Below are positions 18,942-26,677 of a stretch of 54,268 bases of DNA, one piece after another (positions within the stretch are counted from its first letter, which is position 1; each line of letters opens with the position of its first letter). This DNA comes from Nostoc sp. CMAA1605 (lineage in GTDB: Bacteria; Cyanobacteriota; Cyanobacteriia; Cyanobacteriales; Nostocaceae), in the NCBI RefSeq assembly GCF_021596505.1, contig NZ_PJIZ01000073.1:1-54268 (forward strand), read 5' to 3'. A program made the position numbers and the translations under genes. The notes below the pieces were generated by a model. That model did not search any database. It was not told the DNA's origin and was given only the letters and a program-made list of their open reading frames with translations.

Positions 18942-20255
18942 TTAGTCCATACTGTTACTGCCAACAAAACTCAGTGTTTGCTCAACAGATTTTAACGCCG
19001 ATTGAATATCCCTATTGAGAGCATCCACCTCAGCTTGAATTAAGGTCACACCCTTACCAATATCTGTGAGGGATTTTTTGATAGTTCTGATGCGTCCCAA
19101 AGCTGTGCGAATTTGCTCAAGCTGCTGTTCAATAACAGTCACATCTATCTTTGACTGATAAGTACGCAGTTGAGTCACTCGTTGTTGAATGACTAGAAAC
19201 CGAATCGCAATAATCAAAAATGGCTGAGTTGTCGCAATCCAGCAACCAGCTTCAGTCACACCCTCTGCCCAGTCACCAATTTCCTGTGCTAGTCCCTCAC
19301 GGGAATAACTTAAAAAAATTGCTGCATTTGCAGAACGCCGCAGCATCGCCTGCTGTAAATGTTGAGCAATTGCTTGGCGACCAAACGGCTTGGAAGGTCT
19401 GTTTCTCGCTTCAATTACAATTGATAGTTCTATTGCCGCTAGGGATTTACTAGTGAACTTGACGAGAATATCACCTGTATCCTTATCGTTACCAATATGC
19501 TCTACCTCTATGCCATTAGACTTTGACCAAGTTTGTAATTCACCAACAACTAATTCTTCATAGCTAGTACCTTTTGCTGTTGTCTGTTGAAGTACCTGTT
19601 GTGTCACCTGGGTGTCGTGGATTTCTAGAGTCAGTTTTTCCACTTGTTCAATCAAGGGTTTGATAGACTCAGCAACTACATTTCTCACTGTCACTGCCAA
19701 AGTACCGTTTTCAGTAGTGACATTTGCTAATGCTGCTTTGAATGCCCCTTGAATAGAATCTGAGCGTTTGGCATCTAATAAATGACGTAATGTTTGAAGG
19801 AAGCGACCAACAACAGAGGTTTCCTTGGCAGGGTCGATGTCCTGTGTCAGCAAAGTGCTGACGCTATTGAGTTTCTCTGTGAGAATAGCTGAAGTTTGAC
19901 TAATTTGGGATTGCAGTGGGGCTAATAATTGACCATTATCTGTGCCAATCTGACTAACCAATTCTTGCTGGAAAGATTCAGCAATCACTTTGACGGCTTG
20001 GTGAAATTCCACCAATAAAGATTCCATCTGCTGCTTGACTAATTCGTTGCCGTTACGAGCTTGAGTAGTTTGCAAGCAGAGAAATCCCAACTCAAAGGCA
20101 TCGAGACAAATATCTTCATATTCTGACTGGGGAAATTGTTTGAGGTAGCTGATGGCATTCTGAAGCGGGAGAGCCATGCGAGAAATCAGGACATGATTCT
20201 CTGTGATTTCAATACTAGAGGGCAGATAGTAAGAGTCCTGAGTGGCGCGGTTCAT
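18942..20255 (-). CDS. Coiled-coil protein with PD-(D/E)XK nuclease-like core
   Basis: A protein of 437 residues lying between tnsC and tniQ on the opposite strand. Residues about 70-225 are helical with heptad character. Near 228-325 is a restriction-endonuclease-like block: a helix with GTSYEELVVGEL, then GDILVKF, then IELSIVIEARNR and a QAIAQHLQQAMLRR helix. E...D...ExR resembles the RmuC/DUF2130 type of nuclease core, with Arg in place of the usual Lys. The C-terminus is again coiled coil. It is the last gene of a three-gene minus-strand operon. A DNA-targeting defence or regulatory role is inferred; the nuclease activity is uncertain because of the K-to-R change. Confidence 0.6.
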   Translation of the reverse strand: MNRATQDSYYLPSSIEITENHVLISRMALPLQNAISYLKQFPQSEYEDICLDAFELGFLCLQTTQARNGNELVKQQMESLLVEFHQAVKVIAESFQQELVSQIGTDNGQLLAPLQSQISQTSAILTEKLNSVSTLLTQDIDPAKETSVVGRFLQTLRHLLDAKRSDSIQGAFKAALANVTTENGTLAVTVRNVVAESIKPLIEQVEKLTLEIHDTQVTQQVLQQTTAKGTSYEELVVGELQTWSKSNGIEVEHIGNDKDTGDILVKFTSKSLAAIELSIVIEARNRPSKPFGRQAIAQHLQQAMLRRSANAAIFLSYSREGLAQEIGDWAEGVTEAGCWIATTQPFLIIAIRFLVIQQRVTQLRTYQSKIDVTVIEQQLEQIRTALGRIRTIKKSLTDIGKGVTLIQAEVDALNRDIQSALKSVEQTLSFVGSNSMD

Positions 20256-20359
20256 GAATCAGTTGGTAGCTGGTGACGATAACAAGCACCCTACTATCTG
20301 TTTTTTGGCTGGGTCAAGGAGATAGAGAAAAGTTTTGTCAATTTGCAAAAACTGACTGA

Positions 20360-20644
20360 TTAATTTGGCGGTTGAGACTGATGCCACTGTTCCAACAGAG
20401 GTTGAATGACCTCCGTGTTGGCAAGTAAAAAGTCAGCGACAGCCATAATTCTCTGGTAAGGTAATCCAGCAGCACGGCGGCTGGCTTGTCCACCTAGCCA
20501 ATGATATGTGGTGGATTTTGAGATGGAGCAGATTTTGGCTAGTTCTTCATAACCGAATCCCCAACGGTAGCTAAAGTCTTGGGGGGACATGAACATTTGG
20601 TTGTGCAGTTCTAGCAATTTCTGGGATTTTTCGGTATCAGACAT
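20360..20644 (-). CDS. Small helix-turn-helix DNA-binding protein
   Basis: A protein of 94 residues. The segment YEELAKICSISKSTTYHWLG (about 29-48) has the pattern of a helix-turn-helix with recognition helix SKSTTYHWL. The rest is helical. It overlaps the preceding gene by 8 bp and ends 104 bp before the nuclease-like gene, so the three are probably one operon. It is a candidate ligand for the palindromes at 21156-21191 or the 10-bp repeats at 21031-21070. A transcription regulator is the simplest reading. Confidence 0.65.
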   Translation of the reverse strand: MSDTEKSQKLLELHNQMFMSPQDFSYRWGFGYEELAKICSISKSTTYHWLGGQASRRAAGLPYQRIMAVADFLLANTEVIQPLLEQWHQSQPPN

Positions 20645-20948
20645 AATTGCCCCTAAGCTGTTCCAAGGATGACTGGTCTAGGGGTTCGATATCTTCCTCA
20701 AAGGCGAAGTCGCAGGTACAGATTTCACGAGAAGGACTGTGTTCATCTAAAAGAATCAAGTAGTGTAACCCAGTGGCCATACAACTAGCTTGGTGGGTGT
20801 AGATAACTCCAATGATGCAACCAAAGTCGCCATTGGGTACTTGAAACCAGCGCACCCATTCACCAATATAAAATTTCTGCTGAGGTAAATTACTTGGAAT
20901 TACTTCTGGTAAAGCGACTGGCGGTATTTGGGTGAGGATATCAGACAT
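20637..20948 (-). CDS. Small hypothetical protein, first gene of the tnsC-tniQ cargo operon
   Basis: I prefer the ATG at 20948 (MSDILTQIPP) because AGGAAAG lies just upstream; a longer frame begins at 20969. This gives 103 residues. A Pro-rich leader precedes a beta-rich region (KFYIGEWVRWFQVPNGDFGCIIGVIY ends near residue 60) that looks like an SH3-like or small beta-barrel fold. The tail is acidic. No enzyme motif is seen. It overlaps the HTH gene by 8 bp. Function unknown; co-transcription with a nuclease-like protein suggests an accessory role. Confidence 0.6.
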   Translation of the reverse strand: MSDILTQIPPVALPEVIPSNLPQQKFYIGEWVRWFQVPNGDFGCIIGVIYTHQASCMATGLHYLILLDEHSPSREICTCDFAFEEDIEPLDQSSLEQLRGNYV

Positions 20949-21030
20949 AGAGACTTTCCTATATCTCAAAAACTATCAAGCATTCTTCAGTAAATTAATT
21001 TTTTCGAGTATTGCTACTTTAGCAAACAAA

Positions 21031-21070
21031 CATTGTGACACATTATTAAACATTGTTAAACATTGGGCTA
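21031..21070. promoter_or_regulatory. Four 10-bp direct repeats (CATTRTTAAA type)
   Basis: CATTGTGACA / CATTATTAAA / CATTGTTAAA / CATTGGGCTA follow one another without gaps, one repeat per helical turn, about 80-120 bp upstream of the minus-strand operon. The same decamers, with the same period, lie in front of the cas12k repressor gene (34732-34761). This looks like a cooperative operator of the kind ribbon-helix-helix proteins occupy. Confidence 0.65.
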
Positions 21071-21155
21071 GTTAGCACAACTGTTGAGAAGCAAATATCT
21101 GGTAACTCTGAGAAAAGATTCCTGAAGTTCTTGGGTGCGTTCTTGCTTTGGTTGA

Positions 21156-21191
21156 TTCGGTAAACCGAATATTTAGGTTCGGTTTACCGAA
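21156..21191. promoter_or_regulatory. Pair of 14-bp palindromes TTCGGTAAACCGAA / TTCGGTTTACCGAA
   Basis: Two palindromic 14-mers at 21156-21169 and 21178-21191 are reverse complements of each other, and each is followed by TAT. Their centres are 22 bp apart, about two helical turns, so two dimers would bind the same DNA face. They lie between the divergent cargo operon and tniQ, about 130 bp before tniQ. Confidence 0.65.
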
Positions 21192-21324
21192 TATAAATCT
21201 AAGCATTCAGATTTTAACCAGCTTGCTGCCAAGATACCCGACTGAACTTTGATGGCATTGGTACTTGGTCAAAAGGTTTGTTTTCTTCGTTTATGGCAGA
21301 CTTTGAAGTGATTAAATGTAAGTT

Positions 21325-21837
21325 ATGGAGCGAGAAGTTGTTGTACATCCACCTTGGTACATCGAACCCCAGGAGGGAGAGAGTATCAGTCACTATTTCG
21401 GTCGATTTAGGCGACACGAAGCTGTTTGCGTATCGTCGCCTGGAACTTTAAGTAAAGCCGCAGGAATTGGCCCAGTATTAGCAAGATGGGAGAAATTTCG
21501 GTTTAATCCCTTTCCCAGTCAAAAGGAATTAGAAGCTATTGGTAAATTAATCGGCTTGGATGCCGACCGAATTGCTAAAATGCTCCCACCCAAGGGTGAA
21601 AAAATGAAACTAGAGCCAATACGCTTGTGTGCTGCGTGTTATGCAGAGCAACCATATCATCGATTAGAGTGGCAGTTTCAATCTACGGCAGGCTGTGAGC
21701 GACATCGGCTACGGTTGCTTTCAGAATGTCCCTTTTGCAAAGAACGTTTTGCTATCCCAGCTTTATGGGAAGATGGAGAATGTCAAAAATGTCACGCGCC
21801 TTTTAGGAGTATGAAAAAGCGACAAAAAGGTTATTAG
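21325..21837 (+). CDS. tniQ: TniQ, small target-selection subunit of the V-K CAST
   Basis: TniQ links Cas12k to TnsC filaments at the target. The protein has 170 residues, the short form typical of V-K systems (ShCAST about 167). The N-terminal domain contains PPWYIEPQEGESISHYFGRF. The zinc-ribbon parts follow: RLCAACYAEQPYHRLEWQF with CERH, and CPFCKERF with CQKCH (residues about 99-157). Unlike well-known V-K loci, it is not directly after tnsC: 2.45 kb with three opposite-strand genes intervene, so it needs its own promoter. Confidence 0.92.
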   Translation: MEREVVVHPPWYIEPQEGESISHYFGRFRRHEAVCVSSPGTLSKAAGIGPVLARWEKFRFNPFPSQKELEAIGKLIGLDADRIAKMLPPKGEKMKLEPIRLCAACYAEQPYHRLEWQFQSTAGCERHRLRLLSECPFCKERFAIPALWEDGECQKCHAPFRSMKKRQKGY

Positions 21838-22451
21838 ATAATACTTTTGTTCAATTTTTATCTCTTGAACCTAGTGTTTCGATTCCCAGGACAAGAAAGC
21901 AGCACATATTTTGCATGAAGCCTTATGAGCTAAAGGTTTTAAAGTTCACACCCCAGGTTAGGGATGTATCTAGCATTTTAATAGTATAATTGTACTATTA
22001 AAGTTAACGTTAGTGTTTAGTTTTTCTATTATTGGTGCATCACTAGAATTTTGAACCCATACAAAGACGTTCACTATGTTTCAGTCAAGCTTTTACTTTA
22101 AAACCTTTACGTCTTCATGAATTATGATGCTAAATAAGTCTATAAATTAGCTGAAAAGCATCGCTGACCAATAAAAACCTTTATCCCTAGTGTTTGAAAC
22201 TTGATTCTGAAAATTATTTTATAAATGTCTATAATTTTTATGTTTTAAGGCAAATTACACTATTCAATTAAAATTCAGGCATAATTATATGTAACTGAAT
22301 CATCAAACCTTTTCATTAAAAAATCTCTTTTTTATAAGACTTTATTAAAAGAAATATAAATTAGTATATTATCCAAACAAGTAAACATAATTTGAAGTAA
22401 TTGTTCTTAGAGCAAATATACCTGTTCAAAAATCTAATTGATAAACTTAAC
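21838..22451. other. Gene-free AT-rich spacer with a hairpin and short repeats
   Basis: I see no gene here. Positions 21977-22002 form a perfect inverted repeat (TTTAATAGTA, 6-nt loop, TACTATTAAA) with no T tract, so an operator is more likely than a terminator. The string TAGTGTTT occurs near 21873, 22012 and 22189. The rest is AT-rich and presumably includes the promoter of the AAA/subtilase pair. Confidence 0.6.
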
Positions 22452-23471
22452 ATGATTATGGTGGTAGCCAATGAACAACTGAAAAAACTCTTTCAGGCTT
22501 TTCGCAATCGCAATGACGCTGCTTTCTATCAAGCAGCAGAGGCATTAATTGCAGAAGAACTGGCAGCTAACCATCATTCTTTGGCTAGTGATTTAAAAAA
22601 AGCTTTGGGGTCGTATCGAGAACTGGCTAAAAATTCTGGCAACTTATTTACATTAGTACCCAAGGATAAACGTAGTGGAGAAGAACTCATAACTCTTCAT
22701 GAAAGTTCAGTAGACGCAACAAAGATTATTTTATGTCAAGAGACTAAAGCAAAGATAGAACGGGTACTAGAAGAACATCGAAAGCGCAAATTACTTGCGA
22801 GATACGGTTATACGCCGAAGACTAAACTATTATTTTGGGGGTCTCCCGGATGCGGAAAGACATTTACAGCCAATTACCTGGCTTATGAACTTGGGTTGCC
22901 TGTAGGAATGTTACAACTGAGTGCGGTTATTTCTAGTTTTGTAGGTGATACCGCATCTCATCTTCAGCGTGTATTCAACCTTGCGAACAATACACCTATG
23001 GTTCTGTTATTAGATGAGGTTGACGCAGTTGGGAAAAACCGTGATGATCCAAATGATGTAGGTGAGCTAAAGCGGGTTGTGAACAGTTTGTTACAGGCTA
23101 TGGATACATTTCAGTCTACTGAAAGTGTTATTATTGCTGCAAGTAACCATCAGTATCTCCTTGATCCTGCACTTTGGCGACGCTTTGATGACATTATTCA
23201 CTTTCCTCTGCCAGATAAAACAGAGCGAGAATTATATCTGAAAACTCTCCTAAACGGAGTTAATTTTGATGGTTCAGTTGCATACTTATCGAAAAATATG
23301 AGTTCTTTTTCATATGCTGAGATTAAAACTGTGACTGTTGAAGGTGTTAAGACTATGATTCTTGAAGGTAGAGAAAGTCTAAAAAGTAGTGATATTTTGG
23401 AACAAATCAAAGCTTATAAAAAGGCTACAAGTGCTGCGAAGTCTAAACTTGAGGTAGTAATTAATGAATAA
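22452..23471 (+). CDS. AAA+ ATPase paired with a subtilase (CAST cargo)
   Basis: The frame is open from a TTG at 22401, but ATG 22452 (or 22458) is a likelier start, giving about 339 residues. A helical N-terminus precedes a classical AAA+ module: Walker A GSPGCGKTFTA, Walker B VLLLDEVDAVG, sensor 1 IIAASNHQYLLDPALWRRFD with the arginine-finger region, and the lid ending near 330. It resembles the FtsH/Cdc48-type AAA family. The gene overlaps the subtilase gene by 8 bp, so the two are co-translated. ATPase-subtilase pairs recur in bacterial defence islands. The likely role is nucleotide-dependent control of the protease, which is inference. Confidence 0.85.
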   Translation: MIMVVANEQLKKLFQAFRNRNDAAFYQAAEALIAEELAANHHSLASDLKKALGSYRELAKNSGNLFTLVPKDKRSGEELITLHESSVDATKIILCQETKAKIERVLEEHRKRKLLARYGYTPKTKLLFWGSPGCGKTFTANYLAYELGLPVGMLQLSAVISSFVGDTASHLQRVFNLANNTPMVLLLDEVDAVGKNRDDPNDVGELKRVVNSLLQAMDTFQSTESVIIAASNHQYLLDPALWRRFDDIIHFPLPDKTERELYLKTLLNGVNFDGSVAYLSKNMSSFSYAEIKTVTVEGVKTMILEGRESLKSSDILEQIKAYKKATSAAKSKLEVVINE

Positions 23472-25914
23472 TGACTTCCCGATTTTTTCTTTGATTCAAC
23501 CTGAAATAGTTAAACGTCGTTCTGAGAAAAGTCGTCGTCTTCCTCCTCTACCTCCAGAAGTATTAGCTCGTCGGCAAGAAATAGCTTACATTTTAAGAAA
23601 TCAAATTGAACCTTTGGCAAACTTGCTTAGAGAAATGCCGGATGAAGAGCGAAAGTCAGTATTTGTAAAAATTAAGCATCAAAGACCTGTTAAACTTATT
23701 GGAATAAAACCTGTAGCAGAGCCAACAGAAAACATAACTTTAGCAATAATCCCCGAAATAGATAGGCTTGATAATTTACTCAAAAAAGTTGAAGATTTTG
23801 GCACAGGAGATTTGAATAAAGGTCAAGCTCCTAACGAATACTTAGCTGCTATTAATCAGATACAGCAAGGAGAACCTAAAGACCGTTTATGCCAAGTATT
23901 TTTCGAGCAATATGATGAACTAATTAAGCAAGAATGGATTATTTGCGAAATAGAAATAATGTCTTTAGAAAAGGGTAGAAATCAGCAAAGACAAGAACTT
24001 ATAGCGATTCGTGCTGAATTAGAACAATTGTTGAGACAACCTCCCTATGGAAATATTTTTGAACATGAGGAAATAAAAGGAACTTGTCGTGCTGTGATTC
24101 GCTGTACGGGACAAGTGTTTCAACAGCTAGTAGAAGATAAAAAATGGCAAACAAAAATATTTTGGTTTGATGCTCGTCCAGAGTTCGAGACTTTTATTCA
24201 AACTTATAACAATTTCAATATTCAAAGCTTAGGACAATTTATCAGTCCACCAGACAATGCTCCAATTGTCTGTATTGTTGATTCAGGTGTTACTCCTGGG
24301 AATCCATTTCTCCAGCCAGTAGTACGTGAGGATCTTGTTCGTTCATTCTTAAAATCTGCTCTTGATAATCCCTATGATGAACATGGACATGGTTCTGGAG
24401 TAGCATCTTTAGCTTCTTATTATGCTTTAAATGGTTATCCTGGCTCTGATAACGAAGGAAAAGTTTGGATTGCAAGTGCTAGGGTTCTTGATCACGAAAA
24501 TTCGTTAGAAGATGAGCGTCTTTTCTCCAAAATAATAATTGAAGTTGTGGATACATTTGCTCCGCTAGGAGTGCGAATTTTTAATCTATCAGTTGGCATA
24601 ATTAATAGGAAATGGAATGCGGAAGCCAAAAGAACAGTTCCTCGGCGGTCTTGGATAGCGAGGACTATTGATAGACTTTCAAGGGAAAAAGATATAGTTT
24701 TCGTTATTAGTGCAGGAAATATTCTTACAAATGAAATCCGATATTACTGGCAAGATGGAATAACTTACCCAAAATACTTTGTTGATGAAGAAGCAAGTAT
24801 TCTTGATCCTGCTCAATCTGCTTTATCACTTACTGTTGGTTCTTTAGCTGCCACAACTTTAGCCGCAGGTAATGTAGCAACTGCAATGGCAATTGCTGAA
24901 CAAAAACAACCATCTCCTTTTACCCGTTGTGGGCCAGGAATTAGTCAAGAAATAAAACCCGAACTTGTTGAACTCGGTGGTAACTATTTGATTGATGAAA
25001 ATAATTCTATTCGTACAAATTTAGGTACTAATATAGTGATGGCAAGTAATCAAATTACTCCTGCACTTGCTCATAACTCAGGAACTAGCTTCGCTGCTCC
25101 TCGTGTAGTTCATAAATTGGCACAAATACTTAGTGACCTGCAATCTCTTGGTTTAGACTACATCTCTGCACCATTACTTAAAGCATTTATAGTAAATTCA
25201 GCGTCTTATCCTGAAGAGCCAAGTTTTGAGTATTTCCGTAGCGAAATGAATAGTATTCAACCTAAACACTGGCTAAATATTGTTGGTTATGGTATGCCAG
25301 ATCATAATCGAGCTACCTATTGTGACCCATACTCAGCTATCCTTTTTTTTCAAGGAGAAATAATTCCTAACACTGTTGCTTACTTTGATATCCCCGTACC
25401 TGTTTGCTTGGTAGAAGCAGACAGGGGTACTAAACGTTTGACAGTCACTGTAGTTCATGCCCCTGAAGTACAACGTTGGGGATTAGAAAGATATTTAGGC
25501 ACAACATTAAAGTGGCGTATGTTTAGGGGAGATGTGGAGCGTGAAGATATTAAAAAGGAAATGTCTTTAGAAGAAGATGAATTAGGGTTTGAGGATATTA
25601 ATAATGAGATATCTGTAGACGAAGGTGAAGCTGATTCACCAAAAGAGTTAAGGTTTCAACTAGGCGTGACTTTACGTTCTAGAGGCACAGTACAACATGA
25701 TGTTTTTGAGTGGAAGATTCATCGTCAAGAACACAGTGAAAATTTCTACACTCTGGCTATAGCAGTATACGAAAAGTGGGGTCGAGAAAATGCTAATCCT
25801 GTTCCTTATGCAGTGGTTGTTCGTTTAGAAGACACAACTCAATCAGCCCCAATATATGCTGAAGTACAAAATATTCTAGCTGCTATCGAAGCTCAAACCC
25901 AGGCTGGGTATTAA
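23464..25914 (+). CDS. Subtilisin-like (S8) serine protease, partner of the AAA+ ATPase
   Basis: A protein of 816 residues with no signal peptide, so it is cytoplasmic. A 260-residue N-terminal domain precedes the S8 catalytic core: Asp in CIVDSGVTPG (about 275), His in DEHGHGSGVAS (about 308), the oxyanion-hole Asn region in FVISAGNI, and Ser in NSGTSFAAPRV (about 541). A C-terminal beta-rich domain follows, with an acidic insert (KKEMSLEEDELGFED). A cytoplasmic subtilase translationally coupled to an AAA+ protein fits an abortive-infection or regulated-proteolysis defence module rather than an extracellular degradative enzyme. The target is unknown. Confidence 0.88.
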   Translation: MNNDFPIFSLIQPEIVKRRSEKSRRLPPLPPEVLARRQEIAYILRNQIEPLANLLREMPDEERKSVFVKIKHQRPVKLIGIKPVAEPTENITLAIIPEIDRLDNLLKKVEDFGTGDLNKGQAPNEYLAAINQIQQGEPKDRLCQVFFEQYDELIKQEWIICEIEIMSLEKGRNQQRQELIAIRAELEQLLRQPPYGNIFEHEEIKGTCRAVIRCTGQVFQQLVEDKKWQTKIFWFDARPEFETFIQTYNNFNIQSLGQFISPPDNAPIVCIVDSGVTPGNPFLQPVVREDLVRSFLKSALDNPYDEHGHGSGVASLASYYALNGYPGSDNEGKVWIASARVLDHENSLEDERLFSKIIIEVVDTFAPLGVRIFNLSVGIINRKWNAEAKRTVPRRSWIARTIDRLSREKDIVFVISAGNILTNEIRYYWQDGITYPKYFVDEEASILDPAQSALSLTVGSLAATTLAAGNVATAMAIAEQKQPSPFTRCGPGISQEIKPELVELGGNYLIDENNSIRTNLGTNIVMASNQITPALAHNSGTSFAAPRVVHKLAQILSDLQSLGLDYISAPLLKAFIVNSASYPEEPSFEYFRSEMNSIQPKHWLNIVGYGMPDHNRATYCDPYSAILFFQGEIIPNTVAYFDIPVPVCLVEADRGTKRLTVTVVHAPEVQRWGLERYLGTTLKWRMFRGDVEREDIKKEMSLEEDELGFEDINNEISVDEGEADSPKELRFQLGVTLRSRGTVQHDVFEWKIHRQEHSENFYTLAIAVYEKWGRENANPVPYAVVVRLEDTTQSAPIYAEVQNILAAIEAQTQAGY

Positions 25915-25971
25915 AAATATAAATTGAAATAAAATATCCCTGACTATCCCCTCCCCCCCAAGCAATGGCAC

Positions 25972-26676
25972 TTAGTAACTGCTGAGGGGAGAACGGTTTA
26001 ACTCATCCTTGTAAAATTTCCAATTGGGCATAAATTTATTCATCAAAGCTACGAAGCGATCGCCATGATGACGTTCTAACAAATGTACCATTTCGTGAAC
26101 TACAACATACTCCAAGCAGTGCTTGTCTTTTTTCGCTAGTTCCAGGTTGAGCCAGATGCGTTTGGCTTGAATGTTGCAAGTACCCCATTTGGTTTTCATC
26201 AGTTTTATCCCCCAGTCTTCAACCTGAACGCCTATGTTTTTTTGCCATTTGGCGATTAATGGGGGAATCTCCTGTTTTAGTTGCTGTCGATACCAGGACA
26301 TCATGACTTGTTGGCGTTGCGCTTGATTACTTCCTTCTCTCACATACAGGTCAATATAAGTATTATTTCTAACTTCTACTTTGGGAGTTCCCTGGTAATA
26401 AATTACATTCAGTAAATAGCGTTTACCTTGAAAATAATGGCTTTCACCAGAGACAAATTCTCTTGGTGACTGGCGTTCTTGTGCTGCAAAGTTAGCTTGA
26501 TGCTTTTTAATCCAGGCTAGTTTGGAGATGGCGAATAAACGCACTGCTTCGTCATCAAGATGTAATGGGGTAGCAATACGTACTCGACCATCTGGGGGAT
26601 GTACTGCCAAGTGTAGGTTTTTAATGTCTTTTCTGGTAACGTCTATGACGAGTTCACCGACTGTTATTGGGTGCAT
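25972..26676 (-). CDS. YgjP/SprT-like zinc metallopeptidase, in the type I R-M operon
   Basis: A protein of 234 residues of the DUF45/YgjP (M48-like) family. The zinc site is the HExxH in VVVHEMVHLLERHHGDRF (about 192-210), and the third ligand is probably in HHGDRF. The N-terminal strands (VTRKDIKNLHLAVHPPDGRVRIATP) are typical of the family. It starts 1 bp after the hsdR stop and is the last gene of the operon. YgjP-family genes are frequent passengers of type I restriction operons; their role there is not established. Confidence 0.85.
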   Translation of the reverse strand: MHPITVGELVIDVTRKDIKNLHLAVHPPDGRVRIATPLHLDDEAVRLFAISKLAWIKKHQANFAAQERQSPREFVSGESHYFQGKRYLLNVIYYQGTPKVEVRNNTYIDLYVREGSNQAQRQQVMMSWYRQQLKQEIPPLIAKWQKNIGVQVEDWGIKLMKTKWGTCNIQAKRIWLNLELAKKDKHCLEYVVVHEMVHLLERHHGDRFVALMNKFMPNWKFYKDELNRSPLSSY

Positions 26677-26677
26677 T

